From Fragum whitleyi (lineage: Eukaryota; Mollusca; Bivalvia; Cardiida; Cardiidae): 64,000 nucleotides of DNA. The translations under genes and the position numbers were made by a program. Below, one piece after another: positions 40,714 to 51,578 of the stretch. Position 1 is the first letter of the stretch. Each line of letters begins with the position of its first letter. The stretch is from positions 34,553,058 to 34,617,057 of the forward strand of contig OX411543.1 of NCBI GenBank assembly GCA_948146395.1, in the 5' to 3' direction. The notes beneath the pieces are model-generated. The model was not told the origin of the DNA, made no database searches, and saw nothing but the letters and a program-made list of their open reading frames with translations.

Positions 40714-43614
40714 AAAGCGCTGGTGCACTAACCGTATACAGAGCAGTTTCTGTACACTTAAGCTTACGGGAGCTCGATGATTAATTTAGGAGCAGTTTCA
40801 AAATAATCCCGTTACTTATAGCATTTTGTTACCGTTCTGTCCATATTACGTTGAACCAAGTTGGCTAACTCTTTTTGAATATTTTTTTATCAAAAAATGC
40901 GATCTTTGAAACTTTCATAGGACGTTGAATCTTGTGAAATCGAATTTCCCCTTCTTTACAAATATCGGTTATATAGCGTTCATACGTTCTGTTACTGTTA
41001 CATGTATATTTGTTTGTCTAAAAAAAGCGAAATGTTAGATTCTAAAATTTGTGCTCACAAAATACCAAATTTATCAAAACTCGTTTTTATCTGTTTAAAG
41101 ATGACTCATTTTGGTTTTATTTGGTATATCTTGACAAGAGACAGCACATGTTTCGACCCGAACGACGTAGATAAGGGAGCGCAACCGTAATAGTTCGCAA
41201 CATTTAAGAGCCTATGATCTTTTACAATGTTGACCTAGGTTTTCCAATGATATCATTCAATTCTAAACCGCATATTCGTGAAAAATTCTTTAAATATATC
41301 ACCTCGTGAATCCATAATTTGATTTTGCACTCGACAACCTGAAGATCTTCGACTAAAAATAAGAAGAAAACAAAAATCTGATAGAACATGCCCTAAAGAT
41401 AATTCCTTAAACATTTTATTTATATTTGCTTTAAATAATTCAGTAATCTTTAGTAGATATTTCAATAAAAGTTAACTGAAAGAAAGACATACGCACGAAG
41501 GACACATCTTCGTGAAAAAAGCACAACTAATTATCGCCCAGTGGAGCTAAAACGGTTTCTTTGACTCCTAGTTATGTCCAATTTTTTAAGGTTCAGTAAT
41601 GGCATGACTTGTAATTTGGACCTTCAGTTATATTAAATGAAATTATTACCATAATTACTTTCCATCTTTCTTACAATTAAAAGCACATACACACGAGTTC
41701 AAATACTAATATGGCCATTAATAGAAGTAACCATGGTAAATTATACGTCAACTACCAAATGAAAATTACTTAAATAAAAAAAGTCAATGTTAGATTTTCA
41801 TCAGAATTTTTCATCAGAAATATCGGTTATTCTTACACCAATGACGCTTAGAAAAAGTTAAAGAGGTAAACATATATTTTCTGTATTTTTTGATATAATA
41901 CAAAAGTGAAAACTTCAGTCGTTTTATTTATTGCTAAACAATTTGATATTTACTTTTTTAACGAATATTCAAAACTGGATTGGCTGAAATGGTTTGGTAC
42001 CCGAATGAAAACAATTGAGAGAGCTAAGTTTTGGTATGTCCCAATTTACATTGCAGTTCCACCGAGATGTCTCTATGTTAGTAGAATGTGTTATAATATG
42101 ACGTCGTGGGAGTGAAATAAACCCATTGAATATTATTGATATTACACGGGTGTTATAAAATTAGTGTAATAACTATGCAATTGAGCAAAGAACGGATAGC
42201 AACGTTATATTTTCGTTATGAAAATGGTGTCATAATAGGTTGACTGACTTCATTTCGTAAACGGCGTTGTATGTTTTGTGGAAAAAACATGAATCGATAA
42301 ATCTAGTATTTTTTTTTCGTTTTATCGCAAAAATTCGGGTCATATAATAAATAGCAAATCAAATTTGTGCTCATTGAATACCGATTTTATTAAAGTCGTC
42401 ATCTAAAACAGATAAAAACTCGGTACAGTCTCGTTTTAATCTGTTTATAGATGACTCGTTTAACAAATTCGGTATTCTTTCAATATCCTCTATTTCTTTT
42501 GTTTCGTTTGGTGTCATTTAAAAGTAGAAATGAGGAGAATATGGGCCCGCGCGACAACATTAAACATTTGCGCATTGTAATGCCTTAGATTACCCTGTAT
42601 ATCTGCAAAGACTGACCAAAGTCTTTACATAAGGGCGATTTCAGTACTTCCAGAAAAAAATAACATTGCATATCATTTTCTATTTTTCCATATTTTGTTT
42701 AAAATTCATGGGAGAACACCAACAGGGAAAAACGTTCTAGTTTGTATGTAAAATAGCAGTTTCCTTGGTAACCGTATTCATAACAAGAGCATAGCCCTCG
42801 GGTGCCTATGCTCGGCTGTTTGGTGCTTGATGGTTGATGAAAAATAGGAAGTCGAAAAAGGGGCACAATTTCCACAAAACACATATTGAGGTAACCCCTT
42901 GATAGAAATGGTTCCTCTTTTTGACAGTGAGATGTGTGCTAAGTTGTAAGTGAAGCCCTCGGAAGAACCAAACAAGGCTGTACCAATACCTCGGGTTATC
43001 TCCGAAAACAGCCTAGCGTTAAATCACAAAATTGATTTAACTAATCGAAGGACGATAATATAGTTTCGCACATGTGAACAGACACTTAACCACCATAAGC
43101 TATGTATCTAATCTTAATTTTTGTTTAACCAAGAAAAATATTAGATTTTTTTTCCCTAAACTTTTCATTTTTTTTATATTTTTTGTTTTCTTTTGATATT
43201 TTTAAGATAAAATTTCCGTACATTTATGATATCACTGAGTAAGCATAAAATAGGGAGTTCTAAGGTTCTTGGATAACAGGGTTTTGAAGATAATAAAAAT
43301 TTCCTTACATAACTTTTTTATTACTTGATATACCATGTTGAATTTCATAAGGAATAAGAAAAAAAGAAAAAAAAGAGAGAAATGTTAAGGTGCTACTTCT
43401 TTTTCATAAAAAGTAGTTACCATGACAACCATATTAACCAAAGAAAAAACAAAATGCTAATATATTTGGTATTTACGGGCGAAATTTGAAATTACTTAGC
43501 ATATTTGTAAATAATCGCGTGGGGAGATGTTGAATTCAAAATTCATGATTGTTGGTCGAATGTCAATGTCACATTGAAAGGTCAAATGTCTAATTTGGGG
43601 TATAATTATGTTAA

Positions 43615-43771
43615 GGTAGTGGAACCGTAATAGATCTACAACATTTCGGCACTTATGAGCTTTCGCAATGTTGACCGAGGTTTCCTAATGAAAATAATTA
43701 GGAAACCTCGGTTAATACTGTTAATGTTTATTACTTCGGAATCGTTTCGAAACTATTACGGGTCCACTACC
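43615..43771. mobile_element. TTAA palindromic MITE, target duplication proven
   Basis: 157 bp from GGTAGTGGAACCGTAATAG to GGGTCCACTACC, with TTAA at 43611-43614 and 43772-43775. Copy 1 reads ATGTTAAATCAAAAGTGCTG near 38597; this copy reads ATGTTAA-element-TTAATTCAATAGCACTG. One TTAA in the empty site and two around the insert give a 4-bp TTAA duplication. Confidence 0.9.
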
Positions 43772-43861
43772 TTAATTCAATAGCACTGGTATATATAGGT
43801 TGATATTAAGATAACTTGGCAAAATCATATACCACCACTTAGCGATGCATCGTGAGAATAC

Positions 43862-44512
43862 TCAATGTCTGTAGGTCACAATTAGAGTTAAATACTCAAT
43901 GCATATTTCAAAATCTCGTCAAATAGTTCGAAGGTCAAGGTCACAATTAGAGTTAAATACTCAATGCATATTTCAACATCTCGTAAAATAGTTCGAAGGT
44001 CAAGGTCACAATTAGAGTTAAATACTCAATGCATATTTCAAAATCTCGTAAAATAGTTCGAAGGTCAAGGTCACAATTTGAGTTAAATACTCAATGCATA
44101 TTTCAAAATCTCGTCAAATAGTTCGAAGGTCAAGGTCACAATTAGAGTTAAATACTCAATGCATATTTCAAAATCTCGTAAAATAGTTCGAAGGTCAAGT
44201 TCACAATTTGAGTTAAATACTCAATGCATATTTCAAAATCTCGTCAAATAGTTCGAAGGTCAAGGTCACAATCAGAGTTAAATACTCAATGCGTATTTCA
44301 AAATCTCGTAAAATAGTTCGAAGGCCAAGGTCACAGTTAGAGTTAAATACTCAATGCATATTTCAAAATCTCGTAAAATAGTTCGAAGGTCAAGGTCACA
44401 ATTTGAGTTAAATACTCAATGCATATTTCAAAATCTCGTAAAATAGTTCGAAGGTCAAGGTCACAGTTAGAGTTAAATACTCAATGCATATTTCAACATC
44501 TCGTCAAATACT
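43862..44512 (+). repeat. 65-bp tandem array, nine full units
   Basis: 'gttcgaaggtcaaggtcaca' starts near 43926, 43991, 44056, 44121, 44186, 44251, 44316, 44381 and 44446, a strict 65-bp step; a partial unit precedes. Each unit continues 'attagagttaaatactcaat' and 'gcatatttcaaaatctcgt'. Block A copy 1 has a single unit at about 38700-38765. Confidence 0.92.
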
Positions 44513-45017
44513 CACAAAAAGTCCGTTTGTAAGCGGATAAGAATGTAAATAATTTTTACTTTTTATTTATGAACTTTACATTTAATACTTCTTATGTAAA
44601 ATTTAACAATAAAACATAACTTTAAATATCTTAGTACGCCACAATGCTCAAAAAATTGTCCCAAACAAAATCTGTTGACAGAATCATATGGGTGAGTTTT
44701 GTCAAGATTGTCACGAATAGAACGCCAAGCCCGGGCTTCCGAAGATAACCGTCACAATTTTGTTTTAAACTTTATTTCATTTCCCATAGTTTTCAGTTCG
44801 TTTAATTTATAACAAATTTGAAATTTACCGGGATCGGAAAACAAGCTTATTGCTTACAAAAGCTTATTGCTTACAATTTTCATTGTTGCGTTTACTTTCC
44901 ACAGGTCCTACTTTCACTTTGGCAGTGCCCTATGCCATTTATAGAATTTCGACGGTTTACCGGTACAGTTTAGGGAAATTATGAACGTTGCTGACATTTA
45001 ATAACACTTTGTGTTGA

Positions 45018-45590
45018 AAAAAACACACACAAAAAAGCACAAAAAAAACGACATCAACAACATAAACTATTGAACAAGTGCAATGAAGCTATTTATTAAT
45101 CAGACATTGTTTCAAGGATGCCCTATTTATTCACAAAAAGGATTTCAAATTGATTGAGATTTAAGTACATCTGGGAGTGTTTTAAAATGCCATCTTTAAT
45201 CCCTTCTTGTTATTTTTGGCACCCCCCGCCTGTTTATCATTTTAAATTGACTCTTATTTTGTTCTTTAATCTCACTTCGAACAAATGAAAATTTCTGTCT
45301 TCTGAGGCGGAAATCAATTGTATCATACTTAATAAACCTTTGTGAAATCATTAATATTGGTCAACACAGTCTCTCTTTTCAAATAGATCCACTGCTTCCA
45401 ACTTAGACTAGAATATGTAATTGAAACGGGGGTCATAAAACAAAGGAAACTGACATCACAAATTTTTACTTCTTTCATAGTTTACATTTTTAGAAATGTT
45501 TTTGTCCGAAAGTAAAGAATCGTCGCTGCAAAAAATATTTCTCATGAAAATCGGGACACTTTCTCTTCTATTACATTATTTATTAAATTT
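45018..45590. other. Non-coding DNA, nothing recognised
   Basis: AT-rich sequence without an ORF of note or a repeat boundary that I can support. Confidence 0.4.
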
Positions 45591-45596
45591 TCTTAA

Positions 45597-45995
45597 TGCT
45601 TTTCGGTGGTTTATCGAGAAATAACGGTAGATTATCACTTGATAAACTCACCGCAAAAGCAGTGAAATTATCAAAAACTTATACCCTGCTTTTGTGCATT
45701 TCATCCTATCTGACGTCATCTATGCGGGGCGAAATAAGTGACGTCACAATGAATGTTGCATAGCAATCTCGAGCAAAATGACGCGCTTTACGAAAATATG
45801 TCCTAGAAATTTCACATTTTGTCTCATTTTTGCATTAAAGAAATAGAATAATCGTTTGTTTTTCGAGTAAGATCGATTAATATTTCATTTCGTGAAAAAC
45901 AAAAGCTATATTTTCACGAGTGGCAGAGCTTTTGTTGTTCACTCAATGAAATATAAATCGATCTTACACTGAAACAAACGATTATCCTCTATATG
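45597..45995 (+). repeat. Repeat R, copy 1 (fold-back 3' part)
   Basis: 'ggtttatcgagaaataacgg', 'ctatgcggggcgaaataagt' and 'aatcgtttgtttttcgagta' recur at 53151-53577 (reverse) and 61341-61770. The last 150 bp fold back: AATAATCGTTTGTTTTTCGA pairs with TGAAACAAACGATTATC around an AAAACAAAAGCTATATTTTC core. Confidence 0.7.
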
Positions 45996-46037
45996 TTTCG
46001 AGGTTTACATAAAACTTTACAGGAGATGAACAAGAAA

Positions 46038-46298
46038 TGTGACCCGTCACGCGAGGACGGACCATCTCGGAACTTTTTAAAATGAATATTTGACAAAGAA
46101 ATTTGGTCCAGTATATGTCAATAGAGGTCGCAGTTCGAAAATTCTTTCACTGGAAGGTAGATTGAACATTCTAGATTCAGAAAATAAGCACATTGCGGAA
46201 AGTTTCGACCCAAGTCAGTCTGCGCAGTACGCGCAGTCTGACTGGGGTCGGCACCTAACGCATTAGCCAGATTGTGCCTTTTCGCGTGACGGGTCACA
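46038..46298. mobile_element. TGTGACCCGTCACGCGA MITE
   Basis: 261 bp with terminal inverted repeats TGTGACCCGTCACGCGA and TCGCGTGACGGGTCACA, 17 bp and exact. Interior has a GCGCAGTACGCGC palindrome. Relatives: a fragment ending near 26452 and 59594-59984. No ORF of transposase type. Confidence 0.85.
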
Positions 46299-47208
46299 AA
46301 TGTCACTCAGCCATTTCAAAGTCTCATGAATATTGAAGGCTTGGTTTTTGAAATCACGTCATAATGATAGGGCTGATTATAAGTAGGTATTTTCCCTTTC
46401 AATCAGTTTAAAATTTCACATAGGAGTTAGGTTGAAAAACAAAATCTTCGCTCACACAGTAATAATTACCGATGTAAGAACTGAAATATTACTTTGTTTA
46501 GTTTTCATCAACAAAGTCCTCTTACTTAATTGTTTCCCATGTGTATCGACCACAAATAACAGAATCTGAAATAGAAAGAATATAAATGTCATTTAAAGAC
46601 ACGTAATTCATTACTGTAAACATTGTGGGTTTTTTTATTACAAGAAAACGAAAAGTAAGGGCATGTTTGAATTTTGAGAGCTGGGTACACGTATTCTCGT
46701 CACAATATAAAATGGTTTTCAATCAGATACTTAATAATTAAGACGTCCGCATGGAATCTTTGAAATTCTTATCTCTCCGACCAGTTATCTCTTACAGCTA
46801 ACAACGTCGTGAATTTTCAAAGTGAACGATTTTGGAATTGTTTCGAAACGAAATTGAATGAATGAGAAAAGAGTGTTTTGAAACGATTTTCAAGCGAGTT
46901 AAAACACAATCAGTAATTTAGCAAAAGCTTTTACCCCCATTAACAATGTTTTCATCCTTTTCTGATTTTTGTGTCTTTACGGGCACATCAGACGCTTACA
47001 AATCAAAAACGGACAGCAAAATCGTTCAACCATTTGATCGTTTTCATTGAAATACTGACGATATCGAACTTTTAATTAACGTTTTTGATTAATTTCGGGG
47101 CGTTTTTGAGTGATATGAGTGAGTGTTTGGAATTAATGATTAGAATGCTGAGCGAGTGGTTTTGAATGGTTTGATTGAAATGAGTGTCAGTTTCACGATG
47201 TGATTAAC
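46299..47208. other. Non-coding DNA, nothing recognised
   Basis: Short minus-strand frames near 46522-46722 have no family resemblance. No repeat boundary was supported. Confidence 0.4.
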
Positions 47209-47212
47209 TTAA

Positions 47213-47369
47213 GGTAGTGGACCCGTAATAGTTTTGCAACATCTCATAAGTATTGAACTTTAACAGTGTTAACCGAGGTTTCCAAATGATTTTCATTTGG
47301 AAACCTCGGTTAACCTTGTGAAAGAATATGTGGTCCGAAATGTTGCGGAACTATTACGGGTCCACTACC
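47213..47369. mobile_element. TTAA palindromic MITE
   Basis: 157 bp, GGTAGTGGACCCGTAATAG to TTACGGGTCCACTACC. TTAA precedes; TATTTAA follows, so the right target copy has changed. Arms pair almost perfectly around CCAAATGATTTTCATTTGG. Confidence 0.85.
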
Positions 47370-48926
47370 TATTTAAGTTGTGCGCATCGAAAGTCTGATA
47401 CTCTTACATCTAGGATTCATTAACTCTAAAAACATACGATATTATTTTATCATTATATCGTGTATACATATACTTGTCACTTATTGCCTTAAAAATAACT
47501 TGACAAAAGTTCATAGTCTCTGAATTCTTATAGTAAAACAAGAAAATGACATTTAATCTATGGAACACATGATATATCAAACCACATTATATGCTTTTGT
47601 TTAATTTAATTTCTAATCTTATCTAGAAAGAAAATTAATAAAACAAAACATTGTTCTGATTCAAATGGTAGTGAACAGTTCGGAGTTTAAGTTAACATGA
47701 TTGATATGATTAAATGGAATACAATTCCAAAAACTCATAAGCAGCTAATTGAATTTTTGGTCACATGTTATCAATGCCGTATGGCCCAACCAATTACATT
47801 TGTACTTGAATAACGAAGACAATTTATTCATGAAGTCATCTAGGAATATTCAGCAAAGAAATTCATTACGAATGCTTTTCTTAAATTAAACGAGTGTAAG
47901 ACTACCTTCGATTTCAAAGTTATTATTAGCGGGTGGGGTATTTACACATTTCTAGTTAGGATAAGGAATTTGTAGAGAGTTGTGGCATTTCTTTTATTTT
48001 ATTTTTTGAAGTCCACAGGCGTTCTACCACTGATATCAGTAAACAAAATTGATAAGATATGCGTGTTTCAAATAAAAAAATATCAATCAATAAATAAATT
48101 TCTCTAATTTTGTTAATTGCTATTTCTGTGAGTTTTTAATTTGAGGGTACAGGTATTTAGTTCCGTTTCTAGGACTTCTTGATACATGATTTCACAAAAC
48201 AATTGGACAGGGTGATGACTGAATGGCCACTCTTTCAAAAGATAAATTTTAGATTTGAAAATAAAATCGGAAAATGTGTGAAAAATGGAGAAATGTAAGG
48301 AAGCATGTTTAAGCATTTTTCAAATGTGTAGAACGGAATAGGAAGTTTTTCCCACCATCACCAAAAAGAAATTTAAAGAAAGGGGAAGATGTACCCTCTT
48401 CTTATGGTCCTAAACGAATCTTCCCGGGTTCAATTTTCAAATGAATGGAGCAGTGATAATCTTTATCGTTTGATTACCTGATAACTCTTTCAATCGCCGA
48501 ACCCAGAAAACTGTAGCTACAAACAATGCTGAAATTCGGTTTGGTATGAGGCAAAATTTTGCTAAATTTCCCATCTCTTAACTTCTCTATAAGTGAACAA
48601 ATAACATAACATCGGTATTCTGCTAAAATCTCGTAACTACAGCTTGTTTTAAGCTGTAGCTACGAGGTTTTGGTCGAAAATCGACGATAAGTTAAATCTA
48701 CCCCGCGGTCAGGAAGACAAGACAGTGCAGACTGTTTGCGGTTTATATCGCGCTTTGCACGCAGGTCTACGTGCTGAAACGGGATGTAATTAGCGGACAA
48801 TTTGCACCGTTTTGTCATCCTGTGCGCAGGACTGGCTCGTTCCTCTGATTAACACATGTATTACGAACAGAGGACATTTCTTTAATGGACTTTCCTCGAC
48901 ATTGGATGAGTAACAGAGCCCAATGA
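47370..48926. other. DNA upstream of the GPCR gene
   Basis: No ORF of note. 48625-48675 holds the fold-back CGTAACTACAGCTT...AAGCTGTAGCTACG. 48740-48830 resembles 18320-18400. A promoter or first exon for the GPCR could lie here, but nothing diagnostic was seen. Confidence 0.4.
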
Positions 48927-48930
48927 TTAA

Positions 48931-49087
48931 GGTAGTGGACCCGTAATAGTTCCGAAACATTTCAATACACATACTCTTTAACGATGTTGACCGAGGTTTC
49001 CTAATGAAAATCATCAGGAAACCTCGGTAAACACTGTTAAAGTGCATTACTTCCGAAACGTTGCTGAACTATTACGGGTCGACTACC
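48931..49087. mobile_element. TTAA palindromic MITE immediately upstream of the GPCR
   Basis: 157 bp, GGTAGTGGACCCGTAATAG to ATTACGGGTCGACTACC, with TTAA at 48927-48930 and 49088-49091. The GPCR ATG at 49093 follows the right TTAA by one base. The open frame continues upstream into the MITE (from a GTG at 49042), but by chance. Confidence 0.88.
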
Positions 49088-49092
49088 TTAAA

Positions 49093-50151
49093 ATGGGCAA
49101 TAAGTATTATAAACATTTCGCCCATTTTCTCTTTTCAGATGAACAACTCGACATCAGATACAAACTCATTAGATTATCTATACTATCAGTCTTGTGTTCA
49201 ACTTGGACAGTCGGAGCTAATCTCGTAATCATCATCTGCTTCATTCGTAACAGAAGAAAGCAATGGACAAGTTTCAGTCGACTCACTCTAAGCATGACAA
49301 CCAGCGACCTTTGTGTGGGCCTAACGGTGATACCATTTCTCGTTCGAGAACAAACAAACGGGAAATTTTACGGCTTTTTGTGTTCAACCTGGACATTTCT
49401 AGGCTTATCATTCCAGCTAGTAAGCTTACTTCACGTCCTGGGTATCTGCCTTCTAAGAAGCCTCAAAATCAAAGAACTTTCTGCTCAGAGTGAGAAGAAC
49501 AAAGACAGAAAATTCATGCTATTTATAGTACTCTTATCGTGGAGTTTACCGCTTCCTATTTCTCTACTACCATTCGCTATATGGGGAAATTTCAGTTTCG
49601 AGAAAATTGTGTGTAACGGACACGGCGTCTTCGGTGCTAACCTAAAATCATCTGCGACGTACATCTCGGCTTTTTATTTTGCGTTGCAATGTTTGACCAA
49701 CCTTGTGTACATCACATCAGTCTCGCGCCTGTGGTTGTATACACGAAAAGCTATTGCACCAGCACCCATGGCGTTAGAATCGATTCCATCAACTTCGACG
49801 ACAATACCAGAAAACACCACAGTATCTAGCTCCGGGCGGAAGATCGTGGGAGAACCAACTACATCGAGGTTTATAAGACATCAAAAGCAAATATTCAAAA
49901 CGATTGGCATATTGCTTATGTTATTTAATGTGTTCACATTCCCAGTTAGTATTAACGTATTTCTCACGGGAAAATTTGAAACAGTAAATGACCACATGTT
50001 TTATCTTGTTAGCACATTGTTCATACTGAACTCAGGAATCAACGCTATCGTGTATGCCACAAGAACAAAATTCATTAAGGAAGCAATAATGAAACTAATC
50101 GACGATGGGTTGAAAGCCCTGCGTCTACGCCGTGATGTAAACAGTTCTTAA
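49093..50151 (+). CDS. Divergent rhodopsin-class G-protein-coupled receptor
   Basis: 352 residues in one open frame; seven hydrophobic segments at about 28-51, 62-84, 97-121, 141-163, 188-213, 268-291 and 303-324. Class A landmarks: GANL in TM1 (N43), SDL in TM2 (D72), C97 at the start of TM3 with C174 in the second outer loop, W150 in TM4, FxFP in TM6 (P284), NAIVY at the end of TM7 (317-321). Departures: the DRY box reads LLRSL (only R122 kept), TM6 lacks the usual Trp, and NPxxY has Ala for Pro. The third inner loop (218-265) is Ser/Thr-rich. Plasma-membrane receptor, ligand unknown. I chose the ATG at 49093, but a good acceptor (TTCTCTTTTCAG) ends at 49138, so the first 15 codons may be intron, with an exon upstream. 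Confidence 0.88.
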   Translation: MGNKYYKHFAHFLFSDEQLDIRYKLIRLSILSVLCSTWTVGANLVIIICFIRNRRKQWTSFSRLTLSMTTSDLCVGLTVIPFLVREQTNGKFYGFLCSTWTFLGLSFQLVSLLHVLGICLLRSLKIKELSAQSEKNKDRKFMLFIVLLSWSLPLPISLLPFAIWGNFSFEKIVCNGHGVFGANLKSSATYISAFYFALQCLTNLVYITSVSRLWLYTRKAIAPAPMALESIPSTSTTIPENTTVSSSGRKIVGEPTTSRFIRHQKQIFKTIGILLMLFNVFTFPVSINVFLTGKFETVNDHMFYLVSTLFILNSGINAIVYATRTKFIKEAIMKLIDDGLKALRLRRDVNSS

Positions 50152-50208
50152 ATCGACCGATGGCTTTGTCAGTGATTTCGCTTACAGTTAACAACATCGT
50201 GGTATTAA

Positions 50209-50419
50209 GGCAGTGGACCCGTAATATTTCGGAATTCATGAACTTTCACAGTGTTGACCGAGGTCTCCTAATGAAAATCATTAGGAAACCTCGGTAAACA
50301 CTGTTAAAGTTCACAATGCTGGCCGAGGTTTCCTAATGAAAATCGTTAGGAAACCTCGGTAAACACTGTTAAAGTTCGTAACTTCCGAAATTTTGCGGAA
50401 CAATTACGAGTCCACTGCC
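50209..50419. mobile_element. TTAA palindromic MITE with duplicated core, downstream of the GPCR
   Basis: GGCAGTGGACCCGTAATAT to ACGAGTCCACTGCC, TTAA before, TTTA after. 211 bp because the centre (CCGAGGTTTCCTAATGAAAA with its complement and 'acactgttaaagttc') is present twice. The two terminal repeats share the same GGCAG variant. Confidence 0.82.
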
Positions 50420-50559
50420 TTTACAATCATTCTTAATCACATTCGGAACATCGCTCTGACTTTTCCGTAAGCAGGAAAGTATCTCGGACGTTAGTGTAGT
50501 AATTTTGGGTTAACTTTAAGGTAGTTTGGCTTCTAGTGGTACATCGGTAATTTAATACG

Positions 50560-50765
50560 CTAGAAGAAAATCTCATTTTCCGACCGTATGTGGATAAATT
50601 TTGGACATACCATAATTTGATAATGAAACGCAGTTTTTGAAAAAAAAACAAAAAAACTTTAAACACTCCTTTATGCAACGTCATGCTTAGCGGGATCGTT
50701 GATGTTTGTGACATCATATAAACCCACGTGCGAAATGACGCGATTGCTTCGCTACGCCCGAGGCC
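50560..50765. repeat. Dispersed repeat, inverted relative of 63630-63860
   Basis: 'cataccataatttgataatg', 'gtcatgcttagcgggatcgt', 'gatgtttgtgacatcatata' and 'ggcctattccgtagaatc' occur in complement and reverse order at 63630-63860. Class unknown. Confidence 0.65.
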
Positions 50766-50805
50766 TATTCCGTAGAATCACCGAAGGTTGCCGTTGTTGC
50801 CTCAG

Positions 50806-51065
50806 GTGCAGCGGTGACCTAGTGGTTTAGGCGCTCGACTACTCTCCTGGAAGTCCGAGGTTCGAACCCCACTGTCGTCGAGATGTGTTAATCAGCAAAG
50901 TACTTAATAAGCTAGCTAGCCCTAGTTCACCCAGCTTTAAGAATTTGGTAGAAGTGGGTTTAAATTACTGCCTTTCTCTCATGGACGTGAAATATCTGGA
51001 TGGAGTGTTTTAGAGCAACTCTTTAAGCTGAACCAAACTGAAATAAATTAGTTAAAACTAAACTA
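50806..51065 (+). mobile_element. tRNA-headed SINE-2
   Basis: Head 50809-50880 has an A box (ACCTAGTGGTTTAGGCGCTC) and B box (GAGGTTCGAACCCC) at tRNA spacing, but I cannot pair a full acceptor stem. The body continues through 'gtgttttagagcaactcttt' to a T/A-rich end. It differs from SINE-1 in head and body. Probably a SINE rather than a functional tRNA. Confidence 0.6.
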
Positions 51066-51578
51066 CCTCGTCTGAACTAACCTCAAAATTATCCGATTGT
51101 CATGTTACTTATGTATTCCTTTTTTTAAAAGAAAGGCGTTAATAAAATAACACAATTCAGTGGTATTTGGAGGAAAATCAAAGCCACTGCTACAATTGTA
51201 TGTACATACGAAAAGACGTGACGATGTCATCTTTGTACGCCAAATGTTGTTTATTCATAGGTGGAGTTTTTGTAGTTACAAAAAAATAGAATAAAATAAT
51301 AAAAAATCCATGCTTCTAGCTGTTAACACCGTGCATACAACGAAAATGACAAGATTTGAAATCTTGATTGAGGGTGATAAAACACAAATATAGACAAAAA
51401 CATACGCATTTTCATTATACATTGTATTAAAAAAAAAGAGATTTTGCGACCGTATGCACACATTCCGAATTTTAATGAAATATGAGCTCGCTCGTTCGTC
51501 ATTTACTTCGCGCTTCTCTGACCGTCATGAAACTTGGAACCGTCTAAAGAATAGGAAGAACGCTGAAACTGTGACCAA

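Larger units (their letters stand above)
40711..45017. repeat. Segmental duplication block A, copy 2
   Basis: Colinear with 34366-39137. Specific to this copy are a TTAA MITE (43615-43771) and expansion of a 65-bp unit (about 43926-44510). It lacks the three large inserts of copy 1, so it preserves their empty sites. Confidence 0.85.

Noticed and set aside
43862..44512. CRISPR-like array (regular 65-bp repeats)
   Set aside because: The repeats are contiguous without variable spacers, the genome is animal, and no cas-like gene is present; it is a minisatellite.
33760..45017. A gene inside the duplicated block
   Set aside because: Neither copy keeps a shared open frame of useful length; conserved stretches contain stops and indels that are not multiples of three.
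49042..49092. Upstream extension of the GPCR frame from a GTG
   Set aside because: The added 17 codons lie inside the TTAA MITE and GTG is not a normal start in animals.
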